Source: Tamlana sp. I1 (GTDB lineage: Bacteria > Bacteroidota > Bacteroidia > Flavobacteriales > Flavobacteriaceae). From it: a stretch of DNA of 64,000 bases. The stretch lies in assembly GCF_015355625.1 (NCBI RefSeq), contig NZ_JACLAF010000007.1, positions 62,001 to 126,000 on the forward strand. The letters are read 5' to 3'. Shown piece after piece: positions 8,589-18,654 of this stretch; position 1 is the stretch's first letter, and each line of letters starts with the position of its first letter. The notes beneath the pieces were generated by a model that was given only the letters and a program-made list of their open reading frames with translations, was not told the origin of the DNA and searched no databases. A program made the translations under genes and the position numbers.

Positions 8589-10967
8589 ATGCAGCATACT
8601 TATTTAAAATCTTTATGGCTAGGTTTAGGATTGTTTTGTACAGTTCACACGACGGCTCAAGAATCAGTAGCACTGTTTCCTTTAAATCAGGTTACGGTAA
8701 CTTCTGGGGTTTTTAAAGATGCTGCTTTAACGGATTTCAATTACATTCAAGATTTAAATCCAGACCGATTACTTAATCCGTTTTTACGAGAATCGGGGTT
8801 AAAACCTAAAGCTGAATCTTATACCAATTGGGAAAATACAGGGTTAGACGGTCACACTTTAGGGCATTATTTGTCGGCTTTGTCCATGTATTATGCGTCT
8901 ACAAAAGACACAAAAGCCAATGCATTAATTATTTATGTTTTGGCTGAATTACAAAAAGTACAGCAGGCTAATGGAAATGGTTATATTGGTGGAATCCCTG
9001 AAAGTAATGCGCTTTGGTCTGAAATTAAGCAAGGGCATATTAACGCTGGTAGTTTTAGTTTAAATGATAAGTGGGTGCCACTTTACAATATTCATAAAAC
9101 ATTTGCTGGTTTAAAAGATGCTTGGGTGTTTGCAGAAAAACCTGAAGCTAAAGCCATGTTAATCGCTTTAACAGATTGGTTTATAGAGGTTACAAAAAAC
9201 CTTTCAGAATCACAAATCCAAGATATGTTGCGTTCGGAACACGGTGGTTTAAATGAAGTGTTTGCCGATGTATATCAGATTTCAGGAGAAAAGAAATATC
9301 TAGATTTGGCTAAACGTTTTTCCGAACAGGTGCTGTTGAATCCTTTGTCTGCAAATCAAGATATTTTAACAGGCAGGCATGCCAATACACAAATTCCGAA
9401 GTTTATTGGTTTCGAGCGTATTTCGCAATTAGATCACGACCAAAAGTACCATCAATCGGCTTTAAACTTCTTTAATAATGTTGTAAACCAACGTTCTTTA
9501 AGTATTGGAGGCAACAGTGTGCGAGAACATTTTAATCCTATTGATGATTTTAGTGAAGTTTTAAGTGGCGAACAGGGGCCAGAAACCTGTAACACTTACA
9601 ATATGCTCAAATTAAGTAAAATGCTTTTTGAGGATACAGCCCATGAAGGGTACATCGATTTTTACGAACGCGGACTCTATAATCATATTTTATCATCACA
9701 AAATCCTAAAGGGGGCTTTGTCTATTTTACACCCATGCGTCCTGGACATTACCGCGTGTACTCGCAACCAGAAACTAGTTTTTGGTGCTGTGTAGGCTCG
9801 GGCATGGAGAATCATACCAAGTATAACGAATTAATTTACGCAAAACATAAGGATGCTTTGTATGTAAATTTATTTATACCTTCTCAGGTTTCTTGGAATG
9901 AAAAAGGTGCAACCCTAACACAAAATACAGACTTTCCAGAAGTGCCTTCAACCGAATTAGTTTGGTCGAGTAAAAAGAATGTTCAAGCCACACTCATGTT
10001 ACGCTATCCGGAGTGGGTAACCGCAGGAACGCTAAAGTTGTATTTAAATGGTAAACCTCAAAATATAGCTGGAACTCCTGGATCTTATATTCCTATTCGA
10101 AGAATTTGGAAAAACGGCGATACCATTAAAATGGAAGTGCCTATGCATTTAAGTGTTGAAGACATTCCAGATCAATCGGGTTATGTGTCTGTTAAATATG
10201 GCCCCATTGTTTTAGCAGCTGTTACAGGTGACGCCAATCAAGACGGACTGTTTGCAGATGATAGTCGAGGCGGGCATGTGGCTTCAGGACCATTTTTACC
10301 TTTAACGGAAGCACCTATGTTTGTATCTGAAAAGAATGAAAATATCTTAAATAAAATTAAAGCAGTTTCAGGAAAACCATTAGAATTTTCAGCTGAAGAT
10401 TTAATACAGCCTTCAGCATATAAACATTTAATATTGCAGCCTTTTTATAAAATTCACGAAAAGCGTTATGCCATATATTTCAAAAAAGAAACCCCAAAAG
10501 GGCTTGAGAAAATGCAACAAACATTGGCAGAAAAGCAAAAGGCTGAAGCCTATTTAAGAGCCATAACGGTAGATTTTATTGCGCCTGGAGAACAACAACC
10601 AGAATCCGATCATGGCATTGAATCTAATCAGTCTCATACAGGAGTAAACCAAAACAGACATTGGCGTGATGCGACCGGTTGGTTTAGTTATCAGTTGAAA
10701 AATAAAGATAAGGCTGCTAAAGCTTTACGAGTTACTTATTTTGGTAAAGATGCCAATCGAAATTTTAAAATTTTAATCAATGGAAAACAAATTGCTAATC
10801 CCAAACTAAAAGGGGATAAAGGCGATGTGTTTTTTGATGTTGATTATGAAATTCCAGCAGATTTAGCGAAGTCAAGCGACATTTTAAAATTGCGTTTTGA
10901 AGCTGAATTAGGCTCGGTAACAGCAGGTATTTATGGTGTGCGATTAATAAATGTAGCTGTAGATTAA
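8589..10967 (+). CDS. GH127 beta-L-arabinofuranosidase, exported
   Basis: A 792-residue protein (former DUF1680) with an N-terminal signal peptide (ends ~residue 24, HTTAQ). The (alpha/alpha)6 GH127 core shows the metal and nucleophile residues known from bifidobacterial HypBA1: Glu332 and Cys334 in PETCNTYN, and the double cysteine Cys400-Cys401 in FWCCVGSG. A C-terminal beta-sandwich extension of about 150 residues follows. The family releases beta-L-arabinofuranose, as found in rhamnogalacturonan-II, extensin or arabinogalactan decorations. Its presence means the locus handles beta as well as alpha linkages. Confidence 0.92.
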   Translation: MQHTYLKSLWLGLGLFCTVHTTAQESVALFPLNQVTVTSGVFKDAALTDFNYIQDLNPDRLLNPFLRESGLKPKAESYTNWENTGLDGHTLGHYLSALSMYYASTKDTKANALIIYVLAELQKVQQANGNGYIGGIPESNALWSEIKQGHINAGSFSLNDKWVPLYNIHKTFAGLKDAWVFAEKPEAKAMLIALTDWFIEVTKNLSESQIQDMLRSEHGGLNEVFADVYQISGEKKYLDLAKRFSEQVLLNPLSANQDILTGRHANTQIPKFIGFERISQLDHDQKYHQSALNFFNNVVNQRSLSIGGNSVREHFNPIDDFSEVLSGEQGPETCNTYNMLKLSKMLFEDTAHEGYIDFYERGLYNHILSSQNPKGGFVYFTPMRPGHYRVYSQPETSFWCCVGSGMENHTKYNELIYAKHKDALYVNLFIPSQVSWNEKGATLTQNTDFPEVPSTELVWSSKKNVQATLMLRYPEWVTAGTLKLYLNGKPQNIAGTPGSYIPIRRIWKNGDTIKMEVPMHLSVEDIPDQSGYVSVKYGPIVLAAVTGDANQDGLFADDSRGGHVASGPFLPLTEAPMFVSEKNENILNKIKAVSGKPLEFSAEDLIQPSAYKHLILQPFYKIHEKRYAIYFKKETPKGLEKMQQTLAEKQKAEAYLRAITVDFIAPGEQQPESDHGIESNQSHTGVNQNRHWRDATGWFSYQLKNKDKAAKALRVTYFGKDANRNFKILINGKQIANPKLKGDKGDVFFDVDYEIPADLAKSSDILKLRFEAELGSVTAGIYGVRLINVAVD

Positions 10968-11052
10968 AAAAAATGGAGTTAAAAATATAAGTATTAATCA
11001 CTAATCGGGGACAGATTTAAAAAAGGTTAACGGTAGTATTTTTTAAAAACAT

Positions 11053-12396
11053 ATGAAATCAGAAAATCAAAAGTTAAGCGTACTTGAAAAAGTTGGATAT
11101 GGTTCTGGGGACGCCGCTGTAAATGTGGTGATATCATCCATGTTCCTTATTATTACTTTTTTCTATACCGATGTATTTGGACTAAAGCCAAAGGATATGG
11201 CGGTTTTGTTCCTGCTGGTAAGGCTTATTGATGCCATTACCGATCCATTAATGGGACTTATAACCGATAAAGTATCAACCAAATGGGGGCGGTATAGACA
11301 TTATTTCTTGTTTTTAGCCGTGCCTTTTGGGATTTCAGTTTTCTTAACCTTTTCTACACCAGATTTCGATTATGCTGGTAAAATGATTTATGCTTATGTA
11401 ACCTACATATTTGTAACCATCATGTTTACTTCGGTAACCATACCCTACATTTCTTTAATAGGTGTTTTAACTAGCGACCCTAAAGAGCGGTTATCTGCGA
11501 ATGGTTATCGTCTATTTTTTGCTAAAATAGCGGCGTTTTTAGTGTCGATTGTGGTACCTATTTTAGCTGAAAAATTAGGTAAAGATCATATAGGCAAGGG
11601 GTATCAACTGGCTATGGGTATTATGGCTTTATTGGGCACAGCATTATTGCTATTCTGTTTTTTTACTACTAAAGAACGTGTTGAGCATAAGGTTGAAGAT
11701 AAACCTTTAAAAGAACAGTTTAAACTCCTCATTAAAAATGGGCAATGGACTTTATTGTTTGGGGTTTGTTTTTTTGGTACCGTGGGTTATGTTATTCGTA
11801 ACTCGGTTGCCATTTTTTATGCCAAATATTTTTTAGGTGGCGATGCGAGCGTACAATCTACTTTTATGGCTACAGGGGTTACAGCCGCAATTTTGGCCAT
11901 GCCAGCCTCTACGTACATTACAAAGCGATATTGTAAAGTAAAATTGTTTAAATGGTCCCAATTAGCTGTTGGCGTTATTAGCTTAATAATGTTGATTTTT
12001 GTAAAACCAGGCGATATCATGATTGCTTACGTTTTGTATTTTATCTTATCGTTTGTGGTGGATTTACATGCTCCAGTTTTTTGGTCGGCTATTGCAGAAG
12101 CCGTTGATTACGGTCATGCAGAATCCGGGAAACGCGTATCGGGATTGTCTTTTGGAGGGATTTCTTTCGCTCAAAAATTTGGAATGGGCATCGCAGGTGC
12201 TGTGGTAGGGTATTTATTAGACTTTTTTGAATATGTACCAAAAGCAGATACACAAAGTGATTATGCACTTTGGGGAATAGCGTTAATGTTAACAGTTATC
12301 CCAGGAATATTTCACGTGATTATGGGCGGATTAATGTTTCGTTACAAAATTACAGACACCTACTATGAGACTATAAAAACGAAATTAAACATATAA
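11053..12396 (+). CDS. GPH-family sugar:cation symporter
   Basis: A 447-residue polytopic membrane protein with about 12 hydrophobic segments and the N-terminal signature of the glycoside-pentoside-hexuronide symporters (KVGYGSGDAAVN; ITDPLMGLITDK). Members import melibiose, xylosides, arabinosides or glucuronides with Na+ or H+. Its stop is one base from the start of a cytoplasmic GH43 gene, so it likely imports short arabino-oligosaccharides that this enzyme then splits. It lies 85 bp downstream of the GH127 gene; no terminator is seen in that gap, so co-transcription is likely. Confidence 0.92.
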   Translation: MKSENQKLSVLEKVGYGSGDAAVNVVISSMFLIITFFYTDVFGLKPKDMAVLFLLVRLIDAITDPLMGLITDKVSTKWGRYRHYFLFLAVPFGISVFLTFSTPDFDYAGKMIYAYVTYIFVTIMFTSVTIPYISLIGVLTSDPKERLSANGYRLFFAKIAAFLVSIVVPILAEKLGKDHIGKGYQLAMGIMALLGTALLLFCFFTTKERVEHKVEDKPLKEQFKLLIKNGQWTLLFGVCFFGTVGYVIRNSVAIFYAKYFLGGDASVQSTFMATGVTAAILAMPASTYITKRYCKVKLFKWSQLAVGVISLIMLIFVKPGDIMIAYVLYFILSFVVDLHAPVFWSAIAEAVDYGHAESGKRVSGLSFGGISFAQKFGMGIAGAVVGYLLDFFEYVPKADTQSDYALWGIALMLTVIPGIFHVIMGGLMFRYKITDTYYETIKTKLNI

Positions 12397-12397
12397 A

Positions 12398-13345
12398 ATG
12401 GATACTACTCGAAACAACAATCCTATCGTTGAACAACGTGCCGATCCGTTTATTTACAAACATACAGATGGCTATTACTATTTTACAGGATCGGTGCCTG
12501 CTTACGATAGTATAGAACTTAGGCGGTCTAAAACTTTAAATGGTTTGCAAGATGCCGAGACGTTTATAATTTGGGAAAAACATGAAACAGGCCCCATGAG
12601 TCAGCATATTTGGGCGCCAGAAATACACTATTTGGATGGTAAATGGTATATCTATTTTGCTGCTAGTGAGGTGGATGATATCTGGAAATTACGTCCTTAT
12701 GTTTTGGAATGTAAAGGTCAAGATCCTTTAAAAGATACGTGGATAGAGCTCGGACAAATGCAAGCGGCAGAAGGCGATAATAAAACCTTTATCGATTTTT
12801 CTTTGGATGGCACTGTATTCGAAAATGCAGGTAAACGGTATTTCTGCTGGGCAGAAAAGACCGGCGGACAATTCGCTGCTTCAAATTTGTATTTAGCAGA
12901 AATGGAATCGCCTATTAAATTAAAAACAGCGCAATTTATGTTAACTACGCCAGATTACGATTGGGAGCGTGTTGATTTTTGGGTGAATGAAGGCCCTGCT
13001 GTTATAAAAAATAAAGGGAAGATTTATATAACCTTTTCGGCAAGTGCAACAGGAGCTTGCTATTGCGTGGGCTTAATGGAAGCCGATGAAAATGCCGATT
13101 TAATGGACCGAAATTCTTGGACAAAATCAAGATTCCCTGTGCTGCAGTCCGACTATAATAAAAACATCTACGGTGCTGGACATAATAGTTTTACCGTAGC
13201 CGAGGATGGTACGCCAATTTGTGTTTACCACGCTAGAGATTATGAAAAAATAGAAGGCGACCCCTTATACGATCCCAATAGGCACACTAGAATTATGGAA
13301 GTGACATTTGATGATACAGGAAAACCCATTTTTCAGTTTTATTGA
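12398..13345 (+). CDS. Cytoplasmic GH43 exo-alpha-L-arabinofuranosidase
   Basis: A 315-residue GH43 enzyme without any signal peptide. Asp16 (QRADPF), Asp137 and Glu198 (NEGPA) form the triad, with positions close to those of the exo-1,5-arabinofuranosidase of Streptomyces (SaAraf43A type, GH43_26-like). The start ATG is one base after the symporter stop, implying translational coupling. The expected role is to release L-arabinose inside the cell from imported arabino-oligosaccharides, feeding araA-araB-araD just downstream. Subfamily assignment is from recall and needs a profile search. Confidence 0.88.
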   Translation: MDTTRNNNPIVEQRADPFIYKHTDGYYYFTGSVPAYDSIELRRSKTLNGLQDAETFIIWEKHETGPMSQHIWAPEIHYLDGKWYIYFAASEVDDIWKLRPYVLECKGQDPLKDTWIELGQMQAAEGDNKTFIDFSLDGTVFENAGKRYFCWAEKTGGQFAASNLYLAEMESPIKLKTAQFMLTTPDYDWERVDFWVNEGPAVIKNKGKIYITFSASATGACYCVGLMEADENADLMDRNSWTKSRFPVLQSDYNKNIYGAGHNSFTVAEDGTPICVYHARDYEKIEGDPLYDPNRHTRIMEVTFDDTGKPIFQFY

Positions 13346-13428
13346 ATCGTTGATTTAACATATTAAATAAAATCGAGTGCAAATATTAAGTTGTAAGAAC
13401 TTAAGAATATTGTCATACATAAAAACAC

Positions 13429-13471
13429 AAGTGTAAAAATAACATTTGTTTTAAATTATCGTTTATATTTG
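13429..13471 (+). promoter_or_regulatory. araB promoter with overlapping AAGTGT-type operator
   Basis: The operator AAGTGT-N7-ACATTT at 13429-13447 (one mismatch to the perfect repeat) overlaps a TTTG at 13445. A textbook flavobacterial -7 element TATATTTG lies at 13464-13471, 24 bp before the araB start. Overlap of the operator with the upstream promoter element fits repression in the absence of arabinose; that is inference. Confidence 0.65.
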
Positions 13472-13495
13472 TAACGTAGCAAACGAAGAAAAGAA

Positions 13496-15166
13496 ATGAA
13501 AACATACGTAATAGGCTTAGATTATGGATCCGATTCTGTAAGAGCCGTTTTAATAGATACTCAAAATGGTGCCGAATTGGCATCGGAAGTTTACTGGTAC
13601 CCAAGATGGAAAGCACAGCAATATTGCAACCCTAGTGAGAATTTGTTTAGGCAACATCCACTAGATCATATTGAAGGTTTGGAACACACCATAACTTCGG
13701 TTGTCAAGCAAAGTGAAGTAAACCCAGAAACCGTTGCGGGGATCTGTATAGATACCACGGGTTCGTCGCCAATGCCTTTAAATGAAGCAGGGGTGCCATT
13801 AGCTTTGGTTGATGGTTTTAAAGAAAATCCAAATGCCATGATGGTACTTTGGAAAGACCATACCTCGGTAAAGGAAGCCAACGAGATTAATGAATTGGCT
13901 AGATCTTGGGGAGGAGAAGATTACACAAAATATGAAGGTGGTATTTATTCTTCAGAATGGTTTTGGGCAAAAATATTACACATTGCAAGGGAAGATAAAG
14001 CTGTTAAGGAAGCAGCTTATACTTGGATGGAACATTGCGATTTTATCACCTATTTATTAGCCGATAATAAGGATTTAAAAAGTTTTAAAAGAAGCCGTTG
14101 TGCAGCAGGGCATAAAGCCATGTGGCATGAAAGCTGGGGCGGTTTACCCGCCAAAGAATTCCTGTCTAAATTAGACCCGTATTTATCAGATTTAAGAGAC
14201 CGTTTGTATGATGATACGTTTACTTCTAATGAAATCGCAGGACATTTAAATGAAGCTTGGGCTACAAAATTAGGCTTGTCTACAAAATGTGTGATTGCTG
14301 TAGGTACTTTCGATGCACATTCTGGAGCTGTGGGTGCCAAAGTAGACAACAATACTTTGGTGCGTGTTATGGGAACTTCAACCTGCGATATTATGGTCTC
14401 TTCGTATGAGACACTGGGCGATATCTGTGTTAAAGGAATTTGCGGCCAAGTTGATGGTTCGGTAATTCCTGGCATGATTGGTTTAGAGGCAGGACAATCT
14501 GCGTTTGGAGATGTATTGGCTTGGTTTAAAAGTATCTTGTATTGGCCAATAGATAATTTGGTTATGACTTCAACCATATTGACGGAAGATCAAAAGCAGA
14601 AACTTCAAGAAGAACTGGATGCTAAATTCATTAGAACTTTAGCCGAACAAGCTGAAAAAATACCACATGCTGTAGCAGTACCTATGGCATTAGATTGGGT
14701 TAACGGAAGGCGCACGCCCGATGCCAATCAAGAGCTTAAGGCTGCATTATCAGGGCTGTCATTAGGGACTAAAGCCCCTCATATTTTTAAAGCTTTGGTA
14801 AATGCCATTTGTTTTGGTTCTAAAATGATTGTAGATCGATTTGAAAGCGAAGGCGTAAAAATAGAATCTGTTATTGGTATTGGCGGTGTGGCTAGAAAGT
14901 CACCATTCATCATGCAAACATTAGCCAATGTATTAAATAGACCTATAAAAGTTGCCGAATCCGATCAAGCACCCGCATTAGGAGCCGCTATCTATGCCGC
15001 TGTTGCCGCTGGTATTTATAAAGATGTTATTGAAGCTAGTAAGGTTATGGGAAGTGATTTTGAAGCTGAATATTATCCTAAAGCCAATGAAGTTGAAACC
15101 TATGCTGCCTTAATGGAATCGTATAAGGAATTGGCTGAGTTTGTTGAAAAAACGATTAAAAAGTAA
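13496..15166 (+). CDS. araB: L-ribulokinase
   Basis: A 556-residue FGGY-family kinase that phosphorylates L-ribulose to L-ribulose 5-phosphate with ATP. The N-terminal phosphate-binding motif GLDYGSDSVRA, the mid-protein GTSTCDIM segment and the C-terminal adenine-binding GIGGVARKSPF region are all present, and the length matches AraB (~560). It opens the arabinose-catabolic operon after a 150-bp promoter region with the shared operator, and araD follows after 4 bp. Confidence 0.95.
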   Translation: MKTYVIGLDYGSDSVRAVLIDTQNGAELASEVYWYPRWKAQQYCNPSENLFRQHPLDHIEGLEHTITSVVKQSEVNPETVAGICIDTTGSSPMPLNEAGVPLALVDGFKENPNAMMVLWKDHTSVKEANEINELARSWGGEDYTKYEGGIYSSEWFWAKILHIAREDKAVKEAAYTWMEHCDFITYLLADNKDLKSFKRSRCAAGHKAMWHESWGGLPAKEFLSKLDPYLSDLRDRLYDDTFTSNEIAGHLNEAWATKLGLSTKCVIAVGTFDAHSGAVGAKVDNNTLVRVMGTSTCDIMVSSYETLGDICVKGICGQVDGSVIPGMIGLEAGQSAFGDVLAWFKSILYWPIDNLVMTSTILTEDQKQKLQEELDAKFIRTLAEQAEKIPHAVAVPMALDWVNGRRTPDANQELKAALSGLSLGTKAPHIFKALVNAICFGSKMIVDRFESEGVKIESVIGIGGVARKSPFIMQTLANVLNRPIKVAESDQAPALGAAIYAAVAAGIYKDVIEASKVMGSDFEAEYYPKANEVETYAALMESYKELAEFVEKTIKK

Positions 15167-15170
15167 AATT

Positions 15171-15872
15171 ATGAGTTCTAAATTTAAATTACTTAAGGAA
15201 GAATGCTACGAAGCGAATATGCAATTAAATGCTTTGAATTTAGTCGTGTATACTTTTGGAAACGTAAGTGCGGTTGATAGAGAAAATGGTGTATTTGCTA
15301 TTAAACCAAGTGGTGTTGCCTACGAGGTTTTAAAACCAGAAGATATCGTTATTGTCGATTTTGATAATAAGATTATTGAAGGGGCTATGAGGCCTTCTTC
15401 AGATACCAAAACACACGCATATCTGTATAAAAATTGGACAGAAATTGGAGGTATTGCGCATACACATGCGACCTATTCTGTGGCTTGGGCACAATCGCAA
15501 TTAGACATTCCCATTTTTGGTACTACCCATGCCGATCATTTAACGGCCGATATTCCTTGTGCGCCACCCATGCGCGATGATCTTATTGAAGGGAATTACG
15601 AACACAATACAGGCATTCAAATTTTAGAGTGTTTTAAAGATAAACAGCTTTCTTATAAAGAAGTGGAAATGATCCTTATTGGTAATCATGGCCCTTTTGC
15701 TTGGGGAAAAGATGCAGCAAAGGCTGTTTATAATAGCAAAGTACTAGAGGTCATTGCAGAAATGGCTTATTTAACAAGACAAATTAATCCCAATGCCCCA
15801 AGATTAAAAGATTCATTAATTAAAAAACATTATGAACGTAAGCACGGTGCAAACTCATATTACGGTCAGTAA
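15171..15872 (+). CDS. araD: L-ribulose-5-phosphate 4-epimerase
   Basis: A 233-residue class II aldolase-type epimerase converting L-ribulose 5-phosphate to D-xylulose 5-phosphate, the entry to the pentose phosphate pathway. Zinc-binding histidines are seen at His97 and His99 (AHTHATYS) and His173 (GNHGPFAW), close to E. coli AraD. I chose the ATG at 15171 because it lies 4 bp after the araB stop and gives the family length; an in-frame TTG at 15141 would only add ten residues from within araB. Confidence 0.95.
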   Translation: MSSKFKLLKEECYEANMQLNALNLVVYTFGNVSAVDRENGVFAIKPSGVAYEVLKPEDIVIVDFDNKIIEGAMRPSSDTKTHAYLYKNWTEIGGIAHTHATYSVAWAQSQLDIPIFGTTHADHLTADIPCAPPMRDDLIEGNYEHNTGIQILECFKDKQLSYKEVEMILIGNHGPFAWGKDAAKAVYNSKVLEVIAEMAYLTRQINPNAPRLKDSLIKKHYERKHGANSYYGQ

Positions 15873-15893
15873 CAATAAAAAAAATAGTCAAAA

Positions 15894-17387
15894 ATGATAG
15901 ATATTTCTAAAAAGGAAGTTTGGTTTATAACTGGTAGTCAGGATTTATATGGAGAAGAAACCTTAACCCAAGTGGCCAAAAATTCAACCATTATAGCAGA
16001 AGCTTTAAATGACTCTAAAGCAATTCCTGTTCAAATTATTTTTAAGCCAACAGTAAAATCTTCTGAAGAAATTTACGAAACCTTAACCGCTGCCAATCAA
16101 GAAAAGAATTGCATAGGAATCATCACTTGGATGCACACCTTCTCTCCAGCGAAAATGTGGATTCGCGGTCTTACGGCACTTCAAAAACCCTTGTTGCATT
16201 TACATACTCAGTTTAATCGCGATATCCCTTGGGGAACCATTGATATGGATTTCATGAATTTAAATCAATCGGCGCATGGCGATCGTGAATTTGGATTTAT
16301 GGTGAGTCGTTTGCGTAAAAATAGAAAAGTAGTTGTTGGCCATTGGTCTACAGATGCTGTACAAAAGAAAATCGGGGATTGGACGCGAGTTGCCGCTGGT
16401 TGGGATGATTGGCAAGGAGCAAGGTTTGCGCGTTTTGGAGATAATATGCGTTATGTTGCCGTAACCGATGGCGATAAAGTGGAAGCAGAAACTGTATTTG
16501 GTTTTTCAGTAAACACTTATGCCGTAGGTGATTTAGCAGCCGTGATAAATAACATTTCCGATGATGCTATAAATGCACTAATTAAAGAATATGAAGCCTC
16601 TTATCACATGGCAGATTCTTTGTTAGAAGGCGGAAAAGATAGACAATCTCTAATAGAATCGGCACGTATAGAATTAGGACTGGAGAAGTTTTTAGTAGAT
16701 GGAAATTTTAAAGGTTTTAGCGATACGTTTGAAGATTTACACGGTATTAAACAATTGCCAGGCATCGCCGTACAACGTCTTATGCAAAAAGGCTATGGTT
16801 TTGCTGGCGAAGGCGATTGGAAAACGGCAGCATTAACCCGTGCCATGAAAGTGATGGGGTCTGGTTTAGAAGGCGGTAATGCTTTTATGGAAGATTATAC
16901 TTATCATTTAGATCCATCAGCTCCAAGAATTTTAGGGTCGCACATGTTAGAAGTCGATCCTGTTTTGGCTGCAAATAAACCAACTTGCGAAATTCATCCT
17001 TTAGGAATTGGCGGAAAAGCAGATCCTGTACGTTTAGTTTTTAACGGAAGAGCAGGTACTTCTCTTGTAGCTGGTTTAATGGATTTTGGAAACCGATTTA
17101 GATTATTAATCAATAAAACCATTGGTGAAGAAGTGGTTGAAGCCTTACCTAACTTGCCTGTGGCTAGAATCATGTGGAAACCATTACCAGATTTTGAAAC
17201 AGCTTGTACGGCATGGATTTTAGGAGGCGGAGCGCATCATACTTGTTACAGTGAAAATATTTCGGTTGAACAGATGGAAGATTTTGCTGAAATGGCCAAC
17301 ATAGAATCCTTAGTTATTGATGAAAATACAACGCTAAGTAATTTTAAAATGGCTATTAAAACCAACGAAGCGTTTTATAATCATTAA
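15894..17387 (+). CDS. araA: L-arabinose isomerase
   Basis: A 497-residue isomerase interconverting L-arabinose and L-ribulose. Mn-binding and catalytic residues Glu306 (AGEGDW), Glu333 (FMEDY), His350 (GSHML) and His449 (GAHHTC) are at, or one residue from, the numbering of E. coli AraA, so the protein is intact and canonical. It lies 21 bp after araD. The order araB-araD-araA differs from the E. coli araBAD order. Confidence 0.97.
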   Translation: MIDISKKEVWFITGSQDLYGEETLTQVAKNSTIIAEALNDSKAIPVQIIFKPTVKSSEEIYETLTAANQEKNCIGIITWMHTFSPAKMWIRGLTALQKPLLHLHTQFNRDIPWGTIDMDFMNLNQSAHGDREFGFMVSRLRKNRKVVVGHWSTDAVQKKIGDWTRVAAGWDDWQGARFARFGDNMRYVAVTDGDKVEAETVFGFSVNTYAVGDLAAVINNISDDAINALIKEYEASYHMADSLLEGGKDRQSLIESARIELGLEKFLVDGNFKGFSDTFEDLHGIKQLPGIAVQRLMQKGYGFAGEGDWKTAALTRAMKVMGSGLEGGNAFMEDYTYHLDPSAPRILGSHMLEVDPVLAANKPTCEIHPLGIGGKADPVRLVFNGRAGTSLVAGLMDFGNRFRLLINKTIGEEVVEALPNLPVARIMWKPLPDFETACTAWILGGGAHHTCYSENISVEQMEDFAEMANIESLVIDENTTLSNFKMAIKTNEAFYNH

Positions 17388-17415
17388 ATTGTTCACCAAA
17401 CCAAATGACAGGAAA

Positions 17416-18600
17416 ATGAAAATTTTAAAGACCAGTTTCTCTTGTGCTTTATTTTTATTAATGAGTATTGCAACGCTGAGTTGTAAAGAGACAAAAAAAG
17501 AACATGATAGTGACCAAAAAGAAATAGCAGTGAAAGCACATTTAACTATTGAAAAATCTAAATTTGGTGTGATGCCAGATAGTACAATTATAGATCAATT
17601 TACACTCAAAAACGCTAATGGGGTTACATTGAATGTGATTACTTACGGAGGTAGAATTACTTCTTTAAAAGTACCTAATAAAAATGGTGCCTTTGAAAAT
17701 GTTGTTTTAGGTTTTGATAATTTAGAGGATTATTTAAAAGATAATCCTTTTTTTGGAGCGTTAATTGGTCGTTTTGGAAACCGTATTGCTAAAGGGAAAT
17801 TTACTTTAAATGGAAATGAGTTTACCTTAGCCACTAACGATGGTCCTAATCATTTACACGGTGGTGTTGATGGATTCGATCGCGTTGTTTGGACCGCAGA
17901 ACCTATTGAAGGTGAAGAGGAATCAGCCTTAAAATTAACCTATTTAAGTAAAGATGGCGAAGAGGGGTATCCTGGAAACTTAAAGGTAACTGTGGTTTAC
18001 ACGCTTACTAAAGATAACGCTTTGGAGGTTTCTTATAAAGCCACGACTGATAAAGCTACCGTGGTAAACTTAACCCAGCATGCATATTTCAATTTAACAG
18101 GAGATTTTACAAAAGACATTCTAGATCATGAAGTGATGATTAATGCTGATGCTTATTTGCCTGTTGATGCGACTTTAATCCCAACAGGAGTGATTAAAAA
18201 TGTTGAAGGGACTCCTTTCGATTTTAGAAAAGCTAAAACCATAGGGAAAGACATTACTACGCAAAATGAGCAATTAACCTTGGGAAAAGGTTACGACCAT
18301 TGTTGGGTGTTAAATGGCGAAAAAGAAACCATGAGACAAGTGGCTTCAGCTTACGATAAAGCAAGTGGTCGCCTTATGGAAATTTATACTGATGAGCCTG
18401 GAATTCAATTTTATACGGGAAACTTTTTAGATGGCACCTTACCAATGCCTGAAGGAGGAACTTATGGACACAGAACAGGTTTTTGTTTAGAAACACAACA
18501 CTTTCCAGATGCGCCTAATCAAAAAAACTTTCCTTCGGTGGTTTTAAACCCCGGAGAAACTTACACAACAAAAACGTCGTTTAAGTTTATTGTGAAATAA
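17416..18600 (+). CDS. galM: Aldose 1-epimerase (mutarotase) lipoprotein
   Basis: A 394-residue GalM-family protein interconverting alpha and beta anomers of aldoses. Active-site landmarks are present: NHLHGG with its His, TQHAYFNL with the second His, and the glutamate in ETQHFPD. The N-terminus carries a lipobox (TLSC), so it is membrane-anchored and works outside the cytoplasm, converting released arabinose into the anomer taken up. I used the ATG at 17416; the in-frame TTG at 17389 starts 1 bp after araA but would put nine charged residues before the signal peptide. Confidence 0.9.
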   Translation: MKILKTSFSCALFLLMSIATLSCKETKKEHDSDQKEIAVKAHLTIEKSKFGVMPDSTIIDQFTLKNANGVTLNVITYGGRITSLKVPNKNGAFENVVLGFDNLEDYLKDNPFFGALIGRFGNRIAKGKFTLNGNEFTLATNDGPNHLHGGVDGFDRVVWTAEPIEGEEESALKLTYLSKDGEEGYPGNLKVTVVYTLTKDNALEVSYKATTDKATVVNLTQHAYFNLTGDFTKDILDHEVMINADAYLPVDATLIPTGVIKNVEGTPFDFRKAKTIGKDITTQNEQLTLGKGYDHCWVLNGEKETMRQVASAYDKASGRLMEIYTDEPGIQFYTGNFLDGTLPMPEGGTYGHRTGFCLETQHFPDAPNQKNFPSVVLNPGETYTTKTSFKFIVK

Positions 18601-18654
18601 GTATGCCGTAGTATTGTTTTCATAACCATTTCTTACTAACTAAACACATTAAAT

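Noticed and set aside
14050-14577. 175-residue ORF antisense to araB
   Set aside because: It lies wholly opposite a canonical kinase gene, has no recognisable domain, and reflects codon bias of araB on the other strand.
15141-15170. Upstream TTG start for araD
   Set aside because: Would overlap araB and add ten unrelated residues; the ATG at 15171 gives the family length and N-terminus.
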